This document shows positions 7,801 to 17,074 of a stretch of DNA of 45,545 bases, one piece after another. Positions within the stretch are counted from its first letter, which is position 1; the number at the start of each line of letters is the position of its first letter. Below the pieces are notes generated by a model. It was not told the origin of the DNA. It saw only the letters and a list, made by a program, of their open reading frames with translations, and did no database searches. The stretch is from Rahnella bonaserana (lineage in GTDB: Bacteria > Pseudomonadota > Gammaproteobacteria > Enterobacterales > Enterobacteriaceae), in assembly GCF_019049675.1 (NCBI RefSeq), contig NZ_JAFMOW010000043.1, positions 1 through 45,545 of the forward strand, given 5' to 3'. The position numbers were made by a program, and so were the translations under genes.

Positions 7801-8457
7801 TTACTTTGAAAAGATCACAATCATCCCCAACTTTTCCAGCAAATGGCTTTGCTGCCAGTCGTCGATTTTCACGCCATCAAGGTCGATTTTACGAATATTC
7901 AGTTCGCCCAGATCTGAATTCGTCAGGTCACAATGAGTGATGTTGACGTCATTCCAGTCGAACTCGGTGAATTCGCCGCCGGAAAGGTCGGAGCCGCTGA
8001 GGTTTGCGCCCTGCATGTTTGCGCCGGTCCAGCGGTTTTCCCACAACTCGCATTTCTCCAGAATGACTTTGCTGAAGTTCGCGTAGCTGAAATTATTTTT
8101 GGTCATAAATGCGCTGCAAAACCAGGTGCGTGAGGTGATCATATTCATAAAGCTGGCGCCGCTGAAATCTGCACCGGTGGCTTTGCATTCCCGGATTTCA
8201 CAGCCCAGCGCCTGAATGTTTTTGAAATCCGCCATCGTCAGGTCACAACGTTTGAAGCTGGCATCCTGCAATTTTGCATGCTGGAAAGAGCAGCCTTTTT
8301 GCTCTTCATCATCGTAAAACAGACAATCGACGAACGCCGTTTCTGACAAATCGGCGCTGTCAAAACGACAGCGGTAAAAGCGACAATTCTCCAGCGTTTC
8401 GCCGGTAAATTGTTTCACGCTAAAACGCTGGTCTCTGAATGTCTGGTCTTTGATCAT
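7801..8457 (-). CDS. Qnr-family pentapeptide-repeat protein
   Basis: A 218-aa right-handed beta-helix protein built of pentapeptide repeats (A/C-D/N-L/F-x-x). Alignment by eye to QnrB shows long conserved blocks: EKCELWENRW, GSDLSGGEF, ASFMNMIT, RTWFCSA and THCDLTNS. Both Qnr loops are present, loop A near residues 49-55 (DDEEQKG) and loop B near 108-122, as is the C-terminal dimerisation helix (about 200-216). Plasmid Qnr proteins mimic DNA and protect gyrase and topoisomerase IV from quinolones. This appears to be a chromosomal relative with no mobile element beside it. The ATG at 8457 has AGAGGA upstream. The LexA box typical of qnrB was not found. Confidence 0.88.
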   Translation of the reverse strand: MIKDQTFRDQRFSVKQFTGETLENCRFYRCRFDSADLSETAFVDCLFYDDEEQKGCSFQHAKLQDASFKRCDLTMADFKNIQALGCEIRECKATGADFSGASFMNMITSRTWFCSAFMTKNNFSYANFSKVILEKCELWENRWTGANMQGANLSGSDLSGGEFTEFDWNDVNITHCDLTNSDLGELNIRKIDLDGVKIDDWQQSHLLEKLGMIVIFSK

Positions 8458-8644
8458 CGGATCCTCTGTCGTCTTTTATACCCTGCTAAGGCCGGTATCC
8501 TGACAGAAAACTTTTAGCGAAAATATGGAATCCGCCTCGTAATAACACGATTTACCCACGTTTGCCTTTTGCCGGATCGGTAAGTGAGGTCTATTCTCAA
8601 TGACTTAACGGAGCACTTCTCTCACTCAGATAAGGAAGACTGGA

Positions 8645-10798
8645 ATGCGTTTGTCATCTCTCTTTTTGGCAACCAGCCTGGCTGTCAGCCAGTTTGCAGG
8701 GGCTGCGGAAACTGCACAGCCCGCCACGCAGGAGCATGCTATGAATCACGCCATCAATGCAGATAACCCATTTCTGAAACCCAGCCCGCTGGAATATCAG
8801 GCGCCGCAATTTAATCGCTATAAAGACAGCGATTACGAACCCGCCATTCTCGAAGGCATCCGCCAGAAACTGGCTGAAGTGGATAAAATTGCCAGCGACA
8901 GTGCGCCACCCACCTTTGAGAATACCTATGTGGCGCTGGAAAAATCCGGCGTCATGCTCCAGCGCGTACTGAACGTTTTTGGCGCCATGACCGGCGCGAA
9001 CACCAACGACACGTTGCAAAAAATTGATGAAGACACGTCGCCTGAACTGGCGGCGATGGATGACAGTATTCATCTCAACAGCAAACTGTTCGCACGGCTG
9101 AAAGCCGTGTATGACCAGCGTGACAACCTGAAACTTTCGCCGGAATCACAACGCCTGGTCGACGTGACGTTTAAGGATTTCGAACTGGCAGGCGCCAATC
9201 TTTCCGATGCCGATAAAGACAAACTTAAAGCACTGAACCAGCAGGCCGCGACGCTCAGCACGCAGTTCACTAACAAATTGCTGGCCGCGACCAAAGCGGG
9301 CGGGCTGACAGTGAAAGACAAAGCGCAGCTTTCCGGGCTGAGTGATGCTGAGTTATCGGCTGCCGCGCAGGCCGCCAAAGACCGCAAGCTGGATAACGCC
9401 TGGCTGCTGGTGCTGCAAAACACTACGCAGCAGCCGCTGTTACAGTCGCTTGATGACCGTGACACGCGCAAGGCGCTGTATGACGCTTCCGTTAATCGCG
9501 CTGAGAAAGGCGATGCCAACGATACCCGTAGCCTCATCGCCAGGCTGGCAAAAGTCCGTGCGGAACAGGCTCAGGTGCTGGGTTTTTCGAGCTATGCAGC
9601 GTGGAAGCTGGAAGATCAGATGGCGAAAACGCCGCAAGCCGCTCTGGATTTCATGCACAAAATTGTGCCGGCCGCGACCGCCCGCGCACAGCGTGAGGCG
9701 CAGGATATTCAGGCAGAAATCGATAAACAAAAGGGCGGCTTTAACGTCGCTGCATGGGACTGGCAGCACTATGCGCAGCAGGTTCGCAAAGAGAAATACG
9801 ATCTGGACGACGCGCAGATCAAACCGTATTTCGAGCTGAACAACGTGCTGGAGAATGGCGTGTTTTATGCCGCTAACCTGTTGTATGGCATCACGTTTAA
9901 AGAGCGCAAAGACCTGCCGGTATATAACCCGGACGTGCGGGTTTTCGAGGTGTTCGATAAAGACGGCAAATCAATGGCGCTGTTCTATGCCGATTATTAT
10001 CAGCGTGATAATAAAGGCGGTGGCGCGTGGATGAGCAATTACGTCGATCAGTCGAAATTACTGGGTAATAAGCCGGTGATTTATAACGTGGCGAACTTCC
10101 AGAAACCGGCGGCAGGGCAACCTGCATTGCTGTCGTGGGACGATGTCATCACCCTGTTCCACGAGTTTGGTCATACGCTGCACGGCTTGTTTGCCGATCA
10201 GGAATACCCGAGCCTTTCCGGCACCGCGACACCGCGTGATTTTGTCGAGTTCCCGTCTCAGTTTAACGAGCACTGGGCGAGCGACCCGAAAGTGTTTACT
10301 CACTTCGCTAAACATTATCAGACCGGCGAAGTGATGCCACAGGCGTTGCAGGACAAAATCGAAAAGGCCAGTAAGTTCAACAAAGGTTATGACATGACAG
10401 AGCTGCTGGCCGCTGCGCTGCTGGATATGCACTGGCACAGTCTGAGCGCGGACGCCCCGCAGCAGGATGTGGATAAGTTCGAAGCGGATTCTCTGGCGAA
10501 AGACAAAGTGAATCTGGCGTACGTGCCGCCGCGTTACCGTTCCAGCTATTTCCAGCACATCTGGGGTAATGGCTATGCGGCCGGATATTACGCCTACCTG
10601 TGGACCGAAATGCTGGCCGACGATGCCTTTGCCGGTATCACCGAACAGGGTGGACTGACGCGGGAAAATGGTCAGAAATTCCGCGATCAGATCCTCTCGC
10701 GCGGTAACAGCGAAGACCTCGAAAAGCTCTACGAAACCTGGCGTGGCAAAGCGCCGTCGATTGAGCCGATGCTGAAAAACCGCGGTCTGGAAGAGTAA
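8645..10798 (+). CDS. dcp: peptidyl-dipeptidase Dcp (M3 metallopeptidase) with a signal peptide
   Basis: A 717-aa zinc metallopeptidase that removes C-terminal dipeptides from oligopeptides. The M3 signature HEFGH is at residues 506-510 (two His ligands and the catalytic Glu507), with the third ligand Glu535 in DFVEFPSQ. The first 20 residues (MRLSSLFLATSLAVSQFAGA) form a signal peptide with an AGA-AE cleavage region, so this form should be periplasmic. That explains the extra length over the 681-aa E. coli Dcp. The ATG at 8645 follows AAGGAAG. The gene is monocistronic and ends at a strong hairpin. A second M3 peptidase, prlC, lies at 35759. Confidence 0.92.
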   Translation: MRLSSLFLATSLAVSQFAGAAETAQPATQEHAMNHAINADNPFLKPSPLEYQAPQFNRYKDSDYEPAILEGIRQKLAEVDKIASDSAPPTFENTYVALEKSGVMLQRVLNVFGAMTGANTNDTLQKIDEDTSPELAAMDDSIHLNSKLFARLKAVYDQRDNLKLSPESQRLVDVTFKDFELAGANLSDADKDKLKALNQQAATLSTQFTNKLLAATKAGGLTVKDKAQLSGLSDAELSAAAQAAKDRKLDNAWLLVLQNTTQQPLLQSLDDRDTRKALYDASVNRAEKGDANDTRSLIARLAKVRAEQAQVLGFSSYAAWKLEDQMAKTPQAALDFMHKIVPAATARAQREAQDIQAEIDKQKGGFNVAAWDWQHYAQQVRKEKYDLDDAQIKPYFELNNVLENGVFYAANLLYGITFKERKDLPVYNPDVRVFEVFDKDGKSMALFYADYYQRDNKGGGAWMSNYVDQSKLLGNKPVIYNVANFQKPAAGQPALLSWDDVITLFHEFGHTLHGLFADQEYPSLSGTATPRDFVEFPSQFNEHWASDPKVFTHFAKHYQTGEVMPQALQDKIEKASKFNKGYDMTELLAAALLDMHWHSLSADAPQQDVDKFEADSLAKDKVNLAYVPPRYRSSYFQHIWGNGYAAGYYAYLWTEMLADDAFAGITEQGGLTRENGQKFRDQILSRGNSEDLEKLYETWRGKAPSIEPMLKNRGLEE

Positions 10799-10805
10799 AA
10801 GCAGC

Positions 10806-10830
10806 CGTGCCCGGTATCACGCCGGGCACG
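10806..10830 (+). terminator. hairpin terminator of dcp
   Basis: CGTGCCCGG and CCGGGCACG form a 9-bp stem with a 7-base loop, directly after the dcp stop and followed by TATTATCTTG. The GC-rich stem is clear, the U-tract modest. Confidence 0.75.
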
Positions 10831-10948
10831 TATTATCTTGTCGTAATTAGTAAACGGAAATAGTTAAAATCAACGCCCGAAAAACGTCGCTACCCCTGCT
10901 CAAATTCCCCTATGCTTTTCCCCATGTCTCCGGTCTGCGAGTGAAATC

Positions 10949-12007
10949 ATGTTGTTCGATTTGCCTGACGATGATGTTCTTTATGCTGCGCTGATTGCCC
11001 GTGATCCTGCTTACGATGGCTTTGCCTTTGTCGGCGTGAAAAGCACCGGTATTTTCTGCCGGCTGACCTGTCCCGCGCGTAAACCCAAACGTGAAAATAC
11101 CGTATTTTATCCGTCGATGGTCAGCGCGATGGAAGCCGGATTCCGGCCGTGTAAACGCTGCCGGCCGCTGATGCAGGGCGGCGAAAAAGACCCGCTGGTG
11201 CTGAAATTACTGGCCGCACTGGAAAATGAGCCGGACAGAAAATGGAGCGAGGGCGATGTGCAGGCGATGAATGTCGATCCTTCCACTGTCCGGCGCGCCT
11301 TTAAACGGCAGTTTGGCATCACCTTTCTGGAAATGGCGCGTTTGCGGCGGATAGGTAAAGGTGTCGATGCGCTTACTCACGGTGAGGCCGTGATTGAGGC
11401 GCAACTGGACGCCAGCTTTGGATCCGGTAGCGGATTTCGTGCAGCGATCACCCGGCAAATCGGCAGTAACCCCAGTCAGGCGAGAAAGCATCAGTTTCTG
11501 AAAGCAGACTGGCTGGATACGCCCATCGGTTCAATGCTGGCAATTGCCAGTCGCGAGGCGCTGTATCTGCTGGAGTTTATTGACCGTCCGGCATTGCCGA
11601 ATGAAATTGAGCGGCTGAAACAGCTCACATCCTCTGAAATTATTTTTGGACGAACACCACTGGTTGATCAGGTTGAACAGGAGCTGGCGGCCTATTTCGC
11701 GGGTGAAACACACACATTCGCCACGCCGCTGGCAGAGTTCGGCTCGTTATTTACCCGTAAAGTCTGGGATGCGCTCAGAGACATTCCGGCAGGTGAGCTG
11801 CGCAGTTATTCCGCGCTGGCGGCAGATATCGGGCAGGCAACGGCGTCCCGCGCGGTAGCACGTGCCAACGGTGCTAACCAGATTTCAATTCTGATCCCTT
11901 GTCATCGCGTAATCGGTGCCGACGGTTCGCTGACCGGTTACGGCGGCGGATTATGGCGCAAGCGATGGCTGATTGAACACGAACGAAGAATGGCGCTGAG
12001 CCGCTAA
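10949..12007 (+). CDS. ada: bifunctional transcriptional activator / O6-methylguanine-DNA methyltransferase Ada
   Basis: A 352-aa suicide DNA repair protein and regulator of the adaptive response to alkylation. The N-terminal zinc domain has the four cysteines Cys37, Cys41, Cys68 and Cys71; Cys37 should accept methyl groups from phosphotriesters. An AraC-type helix-turn-helix follows at about 85-180, then the methyltransferase domain with the active site PCHRVIG (Cys318). The length agrees with E. coli Ada (354 aa). No clear Ada box was identified in the 118 bp between the dcp terminator and the start. The downstream gene begins 14 bp after the stop and is probably in the same operon. Confidence 0.95.
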   Translation: MLFDLPDDDVLYAALIARDPAYDGFAFVGVKSTGIFCRLTCPARKPKRENTVFYPSMVSAMEAGFRPCKRCRPLMQGGEKDPLVLKLLAALENEPDRKWSEGDVQAMNVDPSTVRRAFKRQFGITFLEMARLRRIGKGVDALTHGEAVIEAQLDASFGSGSGFRAAITRQIGSNPSQARKHQFLKADWLDTPIGSMLAIASREALYLLEFIDRPALPNEIERLKQLTSSEIIFGRTPLVDQVEQELAAYFAGETHTFATPLAEFGSLFTRKVWDALRDIPAGELRSYSALAADIGQATASRAVARANGANQISILIPCHRVIGADGSLTGYGGGLWRKRWLIEHERRMALSR

Positions 12008-12021
12008 ACGAGGAGCAGGGT

Positions 12022-12774
12022 ATGAGTCAGCAAAGTCAGGCAGTGGCATTTTCAGCGCTTCACCAGAAATATAATCCGGTCGTTTTATACAACATCTGGG
12101 ATGCGGGCAGCGCGCTGGCCGTGGCGCAGGCGGGGGCAAAAGCCATCGCCACTGGAAGCTGGTCGTGTGCGGCGGCGCAGGGATATCAGGATGGCGAAGC
12201 CATGCCTTTTTCCAGCCTGTTACACACGGCGCAACGTATTGCCTCAGTTATCAGTTTGCCGCTGACGGTGGATTTTGAAACCGGTTATGGTGCAGCCCGC
12301 CGCGACAACCTGAGCGCACTTTTGCAGGCCGGTGTGGTGGGGATTAATGTTGAGGATCAGCAACTGGGATTATCCGCGCTGAACGGAGTGCGAGAACAAT
12401 GCGAGATTTTAAACTCGCTTCGTCAGGAGGCGGAGTCTCAGGGAATTGCGCTATTTATCAATGCCCGAACCGATGTCTTTTTGCAGCAGCCTGACGCCAC
12501 GCAACATCCGGCGCTGATGGCCGAAGCCAAAAAGCGGCTGACTGCTTATCAGAATGCGGGTGCCAGCGGGTTTTTTGTTCCAGGTCTGAGTGACGTTGGA
12601 TTGATTGCCGAACTTTGCGATGACTCAGCACTGCCGGTGAATATTATGGCCAGCAGCCTGACGCCGCCGCTGGCTGAACTCACTGCGGCGGGTATCAGTC
12701 GGTTGAGCTACGGCCCTTATCCTTATGTCGGACTGATGGAAACCCTTAAACAGCAGGCGTGCGCGCTGTATTAG
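12022..12774 (+). CDS. isocitrate lyase/PEP mutase superfamily protein
   Basis: A 250-aa (beta/alpha)8-barrel protein of the phosphonomutase/isocitrate lyase superfamily. Metal-site-like motifs are visible at VDFETGYG (83-90) and NVED (109-112), followed by NARTD. The KKCGH lyase motif of true isocitrate lyase is missing and the protein is short, so it belongs to the poorly characterised PEP-phosphonomutase-like group. It probably acts on C-C or C-P bonds of a small carboxylate, but the substrate is unknown. It follows ada by 14 bp (GAGGAG before the ATG), suggesting co-expression under alkylation stress. Its 3' end overlaps the convergent MFS gene by 29 bp. Confidence 0.8.
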   Translation: MSQQSQAVAFSALHQKYNPVVLYNIWDAGSALAVAQAGAKAIATGSWSCAAAQGYQDGEAMPFSSLLHTAQRIASVISLPLTVDFETGYGAARRDNLSALLQAGVVGINVEDQQLGLSALNGVREQCEILNSLRQEAESQGIALFINARTDVFLQQPDATQHPALMAEAKKRLTAYQNAGASGFFVPGLSDVGLIAELCDDSALPVNIMASSLTPPLAELTAAGISRLSYGPYPYVGLMETLKQQACALY

Positions 12775-13972
12775 CCGCGAGCCGGTGCCCCATCCAGAAG
12801 AACAACAGGCCGCCAACCGAGGCGGCGATCAGTGCGACAAACATCACCGGCGGGGCGGCGTAACTGAGCAGAAAACCGCACATCACCGGGTTTATCGCGC
12901 CACCCAGATTACTCAGGTTCTGCATGCCGTAATAGCTGCCTTTCATGTTTTCCGGCGCGATAAAGTCGATAAACATGTATTCCACCGGAATGACGATCAG
13001 TTCGCCGAAACTGAAAATCGCCATGGCGATCACCCAGAACAACACCGATTGTCCGGCGGTCATAAAACCGATCAGGCCGATGATGAAGAAAAGCGTGCCA
13101 AGCAGCAGCCATTTCAGCAGTGTATTTTGCTTCATCCGGCTGCTTAACACGTACTGGAAAGCGATAACAATCACGGCGTTGGTGATCATCACTGCGCCGA
13201 TAATCTTGTAGGCAAAGGTCGCGTCCGACACCAGGATCAGATACTGCGACAGATAACCGGCGAATTGCCCGAACACTATCGATCCGAGCGTACTGCCCAG
13301 CGTGAAGTAAATCAGGCGGCGGTCGTGCGCGAGAATGCTCAGTGTCTGGCGAAGGTTCGGTTTGGGCAGTGGTTTTTGTTCAGGCGTGGTCTGCGGCGGT
13401 TTGTGCGGAATATTGCGCAATCCCCAGGTCAGGGAAATCACGGTGCCCAATGCCAGTACGCCGGAAATCACGAACGGCAGCATCGGGCTGAAGCCCGCCA
13501 GCCAGACGCCCAGTGACGAACCCACTGCCCAGCCGACATTCACCAGCGTGTAGTTCATCGAAAAGGCTTTCACCCGTTTTTCCACCGGCAGCCAGCTGGC
13601 GATACAAGCTTTGAGCGTGATACTGAGCAGGGCGTAGGAAGCATTCAGAAGCGCCAGAACCAGCAGGACACCGGTCACATTCGGCAGGAACGGCAGCAGT
13701 AAAAAACTCAGGCCAAACAGGCTGACGGAGACGGTAATCAGCGTCCGGTGATTGAATTTATCCACCAGATAACCGCCGTACAAACTGCTGAGAATACCGA
13801 TTGCCAGGCTGGCACCGAGAATGATCCCGACGCTTTTCGGCAGCAGATGATAGTGCTCGGTCAGATAAATCGTGATAAATGGCAGTGTGACACCTCGTCC
13901 GATAGTGAGTACTAACGAACTGGCTAACAGCGCGAGAATTAACGGCGGCATTCCCTTCATGTTAAACGGCAT
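12746..13972 (-). CDS. MFS transporter, YdeE-like
   Basis: A 408-aa protein with 12 predicted membrane segments and a polar central loop near residues 190-210. Segments such as LLASSLVLTIGRGVTLPFITIYL and NYTLVNVGWAVG correspond to the E. coli dipeptide/drug exporter YdeE throughout, so this is a proton-driven exporter of that group. Two in-frame ATGs (13972 and 13960) lie close together, and neither has an ideal Shine-Dalgarno spacing. The gene is convergent with the ada operon and stands alone. Confidence 0.82.
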   Translation of the reverse strand: MPFNMKGMPPLILALLASSLVLTIGRGVTLPFITIYLTEHYHLLPKSVGIILGASLAIGILSSLYGGYLVDKFNHRTLITVSVSLFGLSFLLLPFLPNVTGVLLVLALLNASYALLSITLKACIASWLPVEKRVKAFSMNYTLVNVGWAVGSSLGVWLAGFSPMLPFVISGVLALGTVISLTWGLRNIPHKPPQTTPEQKPLPKPNLRQTLSILAHDRRLIYFTLGSTLGSIVFGQFAGYLSQYLILVSDATFAYKIIGAVMITNAVIVIAFQYVLSSRMKQNTLLKWLLLGTLFFIIGLIGFMTAGQSVLFWVIAMAIFSFGELIVIPVEYMFIDFIAPENMKGSYYGMQNLSNLGGAINPVMCGFLLSYAAPPVMFVALIAASVGGLLFFWMGHRLAANTARTPAV

Positions 13973-14092
13973 TCCCTGAGTAACGGCAACATTTTCGTTA
14001 CATCATAAAGGAGTCTGCGCAGTATTTTTCATTACAAAAAAGAGGGATTTAAGAGAGTTGCGCGGCTATCCCCGCGCTTGCCGGAATTTCCC

Positions 14093-14794
14093 TTACGGCT
14101 TCTGCGGTGCCACGCCGTGGAACAGCAAAAGAGCGACGTGTTTACGCAGCATATCGGGAGAAATCGGCGACGCGCCTTCCTGACGCATTTTCATTGAGGC
14201 CATCGGAAACAGCGTCAACCCGAACAGTGAAATAAACAGCAATGCCGGATTAAGATCCGGGTTGAGCTTTCCTTCGGCCTGCCAGCGGGTAATGCATTCA
14301 TGCACGATTTTGCGGTTCTTGTCGCCGTTACGTTCTTCCATGCGTTTTTTCAGCATGCCGCTTTCGCTGATGACTTCGCGCACCCACAGCGGCGCCACCC
14401 AGGGGTATTTTTCTGCCGCATCAATCATGCACTGCGCCATGTGGGTGATCGCCATCAGCGGGTCATCGGCATGTGTTTGGAAAATGTCGGTAAAACCGGC
14501 GCGGACCGGCTGAAAACGTTCTTCAATCATCACGTCCAGCAGTTGTTCGCGGGTCCTGAAATAGTAATGAAGCATGGCGGTGGTAACGCCTGCTTCTTTG
14601 GCGATCATACTCAGCGGCGTTTCGGCGATGCCGTATTGGGCAAACAGTTTCAGGGCTGCATCCAGCAGCAGTTCACGCTTATCTGCGCCCTTTTTGGCAC
14701 TGCGCGGACGACCCGGACGACGGCCGGGCGTGCTGGCTTCCTTTTGATCCTTTTGTGCGGATCCTGCCACTTCTGAGATTTTTCTGTCTGCCAT
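14093..14794 (-). CDS. TetR-family transcriptional regulator
   Basis: A 233-aa regulator. A basic N-terminal tail rich in Lys, Arg and Pro (GRRPGRPRSAKKG) precedes a TetR helix-turn-helix (about residues 38-84; LFAQYGIAETPLSMIAKEAGV then LHYYFRTREQLL). The C-terminal ligand domain is divergent. It is transcribed away from the drug efflux gene starting at 14879, across a 22-bp inverted repeat, so it most likely represses that transporter and itself until a toxic ligand binds. The ATG at 14794 lacks an obvious ribosome binding site, so the start is uncertain by some codons. Confidence 0.88.
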   Translation of the reverse strand: MADRKISEVAGSAQKDQKEASTPGRRPGRPRSAKKGADKRELLLDAALKLFAQYGIAETPLSMIAKEAGVTTAMLHYYFRTREQLLDVMIEERFQPVRAGFTDIFQTHADDPLMAITHMAQCMIDAAEKYPWVAPLWVREVISESGMLKKRMEERNGDKNRKIVHECITRWQAEGKLNPDLNPALLFISLFGLTLFPMASMKMRQEGASPISPDMLRKHVALLLFHGVAPQKP

Positions 14795-14836
14795 AAGGAG
14801 GGTGATCCATTGACCAGATGAATTTGATGCTTCAAT

Positions 14837-14858
14837 ATTAATTATACAGTTAATTAAT
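14837..14858. promoter_or_regulatory. probable TetR operator between regulator and efflux gene
   Basis: ATTAATTA and TAATTAAT form 8-bp inverted arms around a 6-bp spacer, in the 84-bp divergent promoter region. Its size and position fit a TetR dimer site controlling both genes. Confidence 0.6.
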
Positions 14859-14878
14859 TACAAGTCAGGATGTCATTC

Positions 14879-16381
14879 ATGACGACAATAAACTCGGCAC
14901 AGAGCGAGGTGACGGAACAGAAGCCTTCAATAAAGCTGCTGTTTTCCGCGCTGATGCTGGTGATGCTGCTGGCCGCACTCGACCAGACAATTGTGTCCAC
15001 CGCGTTGCCGACCATCGTGAGTGAGCTCGGCGGCCTGGATCAGCTCTCGTGGGTTGTAACCTCATATCTGCTGGCTTCCACGATTGTGGTGCCGCTGTAC
15101 GGGAAGTTTGGTGATTTGCTTGGACGCAAAATCGTGCTGCAAACGGCGATTATTGTGTTCCTGCTCGGTTCGGTATTGTGCGGACTGGCGCAAAACATGA
15201 CGCAGCTGATCCTGATGCGCGCGCTGCAAGGACTGGGCGGTGGCGGGCTGATGGTGGTCAGTATGGCGGCGGTCGGCGATGTCATTCCACCGTCAGAACG
15301 TGGAAAATACCAGGGACTGTTCGGCGGCGTATTTGGTCTGGCGACGGTGATCGGGCCGCTGATCGGTGGTTTTCTGGTTGAGCATATTTCGTGGCGCTGG
15401 ATTTTCTATATCAACCTGCCGCTGGGGATTTTTGCCCTGCTGGTGATAGGTGTGGCGCTGAAGTCGCAAAGCGCGCGCATCCGCCATGAAATCGATTTTC
15501 TCGGCGCGGGTTATCTGGCGGCTGCCCTGACCTGCATCATTTTGTTCACCAGCGAAGGCGGCACGGTATATCAGTGGTCGGATCCGCAGCTGTGGTGCAT
15601 TCTGGCGTTCGGTATCGTGACACTTGGCGGCTTTATTTATGAAGAGACGCTGGCAGCAGAGCCGATCATCCCGCTGGGTCTGTTCCGCGACCGCACCTTT
15701 CTGCTGAGCTGCGCAATCAGCTTTATTATCGGGATGTCGCTGATGGGCTCAATGACTTTCCTGCCGCTGTATCTGCAGGTGGTGAAAGGGTCGTCGCCGT
15801 CGGGAGCGGGGATGCAGCTATTGCCGCTGATGGGCGCATTGCTGTTCAGTTCGATAGTCAGCGGACGTCTGATCAGCCGTATTGGGCGTTATCGTATTTT
15901 CCCGATTATCGGTACGTTACTGAGTTTTGCCGGCATGGTGCTGCTGGGCTTTCTGAAAGTCAGTACGCCGGTACACATGCTGTATCTCTATATCGGCGTG
16001 CTCGGTTTCGGTCTGGGGATGGTGATGCAGGTACTGGTGCTGGCGGTGCAGAACTCGGTATCAATGAAACAAATGGGCGTGGCGACCTCCGGTGTGACAC
16101 TGTTCCGCTCGATTGGTGGCTCTATCGGTGTGGCGATGTTTGGTGCGATTTTTACCCACGTTCTGCGTGATCAACTGGTGGCGCTGATCCCCGAGGGCAC
16201 GGTGCTTCCGCGCTCACTCAGCGCACAGGCAGTACAAGAATTACCGACCGCCATTCGCGATGATTATTTGCAGGCATTTGGCTCGGCACTGCACTCGGTA
16301 TATCTGATTGCCGCCTGCGTCATGGTGCTGGCGTTTGTCCTGTCGCTGCTGCAAAAAGATGCGGTGCTGAAGAAAGAGTGA
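14879..16381 (+). CDS. DHA2-type MFS multidrug efflux transporter (14 TM)
   Basis: A 500-aa drug:proton antiporter of the DHA2/EmrB-like branch. It has the expected motifs [13 protein letters not shown] in the first membrane helix, [10 protein letters not shown] (motif A) and a glycine-rich motif C region ([13 protein letters not shown]), with about 14 hydrophobic segments. An earlier in-frame ATG at 14870 is immediately preceded by AGG and therefore badly spaced; the ATG at 14879 has that AGG at good distance. The divergent TetR gene and operator indicate ligand-induced expression. A hairpin follows at 16394-16433. Confidence 0.87.
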   Translation: MTTINSAQSEVTEQKPSIKLLFSALMLVMLLAALDQTIVSTALPTIVSELGGLDQLSWVVTSYLLASTIVVPLYGKFGDLLGRKIVLQTAIIVFLLGSVLCGLAQNMTQLILMRALQGLGGGGLMVVSMAAVGDVIPPSERGKYQGLFGGVFGLATVIGPLIGGFLVEHISWRWIFYINLPLGIFALLVIGVALKSQSARIRHEIDFLGAGYLAAALTCIILFTSEGGTVYQWSDPQLWCILAFGIVTLGGFIYEETLAAEPIIPLGLFRDRTFLLSCAISFIIGMSLMGSMTFLPLYLQVVKGSSPSGAGMQLLPLMGALLFSSIVSGRLISRIGRYRIFPIIGTLLSFAGMVLLGFLKVSTPVHMLYLYIGVLGFGLGMVMQVLVLAVQNSVSMKQMGVATSGVTLFRSIGGSIGVAMFGAIFTHVLRDQLVALIPEGTVLPRSLSAQAVQELPTAIRDDYLQAFGSALHSVYLIAACVMVLAFVLSLLQKDAVLKKE

Positions 16382-16393
16382 CGGGTTAAATCT

Positions 16394-16433
16394 CTTTCTG
16401 CGGCGATGAGTCTCGAATTCATGCCGCAGAAAG
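16394..16433 (+). terminator. hairpin after the efflux gene
   Basis: CTTTCTGCGGC pairs with GCCGCAGAAAG across an 18-base loop, 13 bp after the stop codon. No T-tract follows, so termination efficiency is uncertain. Confidence 0.45.
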
Positions 16434-16594
16434 GATTCATTGTCTCGCCGGGCTTTTTCGTTTGCGGATTATAAAAGGCCTTGCCGTTATTTTTCGCACA
16501 TTTAACTATCATGAAACTATGAAATATATCCGAAATCCATTCCTGCAATAAATATGAGTCTGTCTGAATGGATCAGGACGGCATTTATTTTCTT

Positions 16595-17074
16595 CTATCG
16601 TTCTCTGTCAATCCATAAGCTATAGCCTGAAGTGCCGGCTATATGATGGGTCACATCGATGGTTTCATAACTAAGAGAAAGCATCTCGTAAGGGCCGGGA
16701 TCACCGCCAGGTAATGTACCCGGGCAGATTGAAGAAATACTCTCCAATGTGGCATCGGTCAGTTTAATAGTGAGATATTTCTCCTGAGCACCATATTGTG
16801 ACGTTCTGTAATAGTCTAAAACACACTGAATAAGCTCGTTATTAGAAATGGCGACCAGCAATAGCGGCGTTGATTTATCGAGCGGTTTGGTAATGACCAT
16901 CGGGTGATGACTGACGATCTTCCCCCCGATAATCTTATGCTCAGAAGAATACACCAGTATTTGATCTGCATGGCCAGTCTGAAGGTGACTCCCAATCGAG
17001 TCATAGGTCGAACAACCTGCCGATATCAGTCCTTGTGTCTTCCCTGTAATTGTCAGATAGGTACAGATGGGCAT
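16595..17074 (-). CDS. orphan Hcp-family type VI secretion tube protein
   Basis: A 159-aa protein of the Hcp fold. It begins MPICTYLTITGKTQGLISAG, keeps STYDSIGSHLQTGH, and ends with LSLSYETIDVTHHIAGTSGY, matching the beginning, middle and end of Hcp1-type proteins (typically about 160-172 aa). Hcp hexamers stack into the T6SS tube and carry small effectors in their lumen. The gene has a good ribosome binding site (AAAGGAAA) and an AT-rich upstream region. No T6SS structural genes or toxin extension are next to it, so it is an auxiliary copy that probably feeds an apparatus encoded elsewhere. Confidence 0.88.
   Translation of the reverse strand: MPICTYLTITGKTQGLISAGCSTYDSIGSHLQTGHADQILVYSSEHKIIGGKIVSHHPMVITKPLDKSTPLLLVAISNNELIQCVLDYYRTSQYGAQEKYLTIKLTDATLESISSICPGTLPGGDPGPYEMLSLSYETIDVTHHIAGTSGYSLWIDRER

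Noticed and set aside
8458-8644. LexA box for the Qnr-like gene
   Set aside because: CTGT half-sites occur (for example in CTGTCGTCTTTTATAC and CTGTCAGGATACCGGC), but no correctly spaced ACAG partner is present on either strand.
14795-14878. Small plus-strand gene after the AAGGAGGG at about 14795
   Set aside because: A perfect Shine-Dalgarno-like sequence is present, but the only following frames are a few codons long; it is probably coincidental within the tetR start region.
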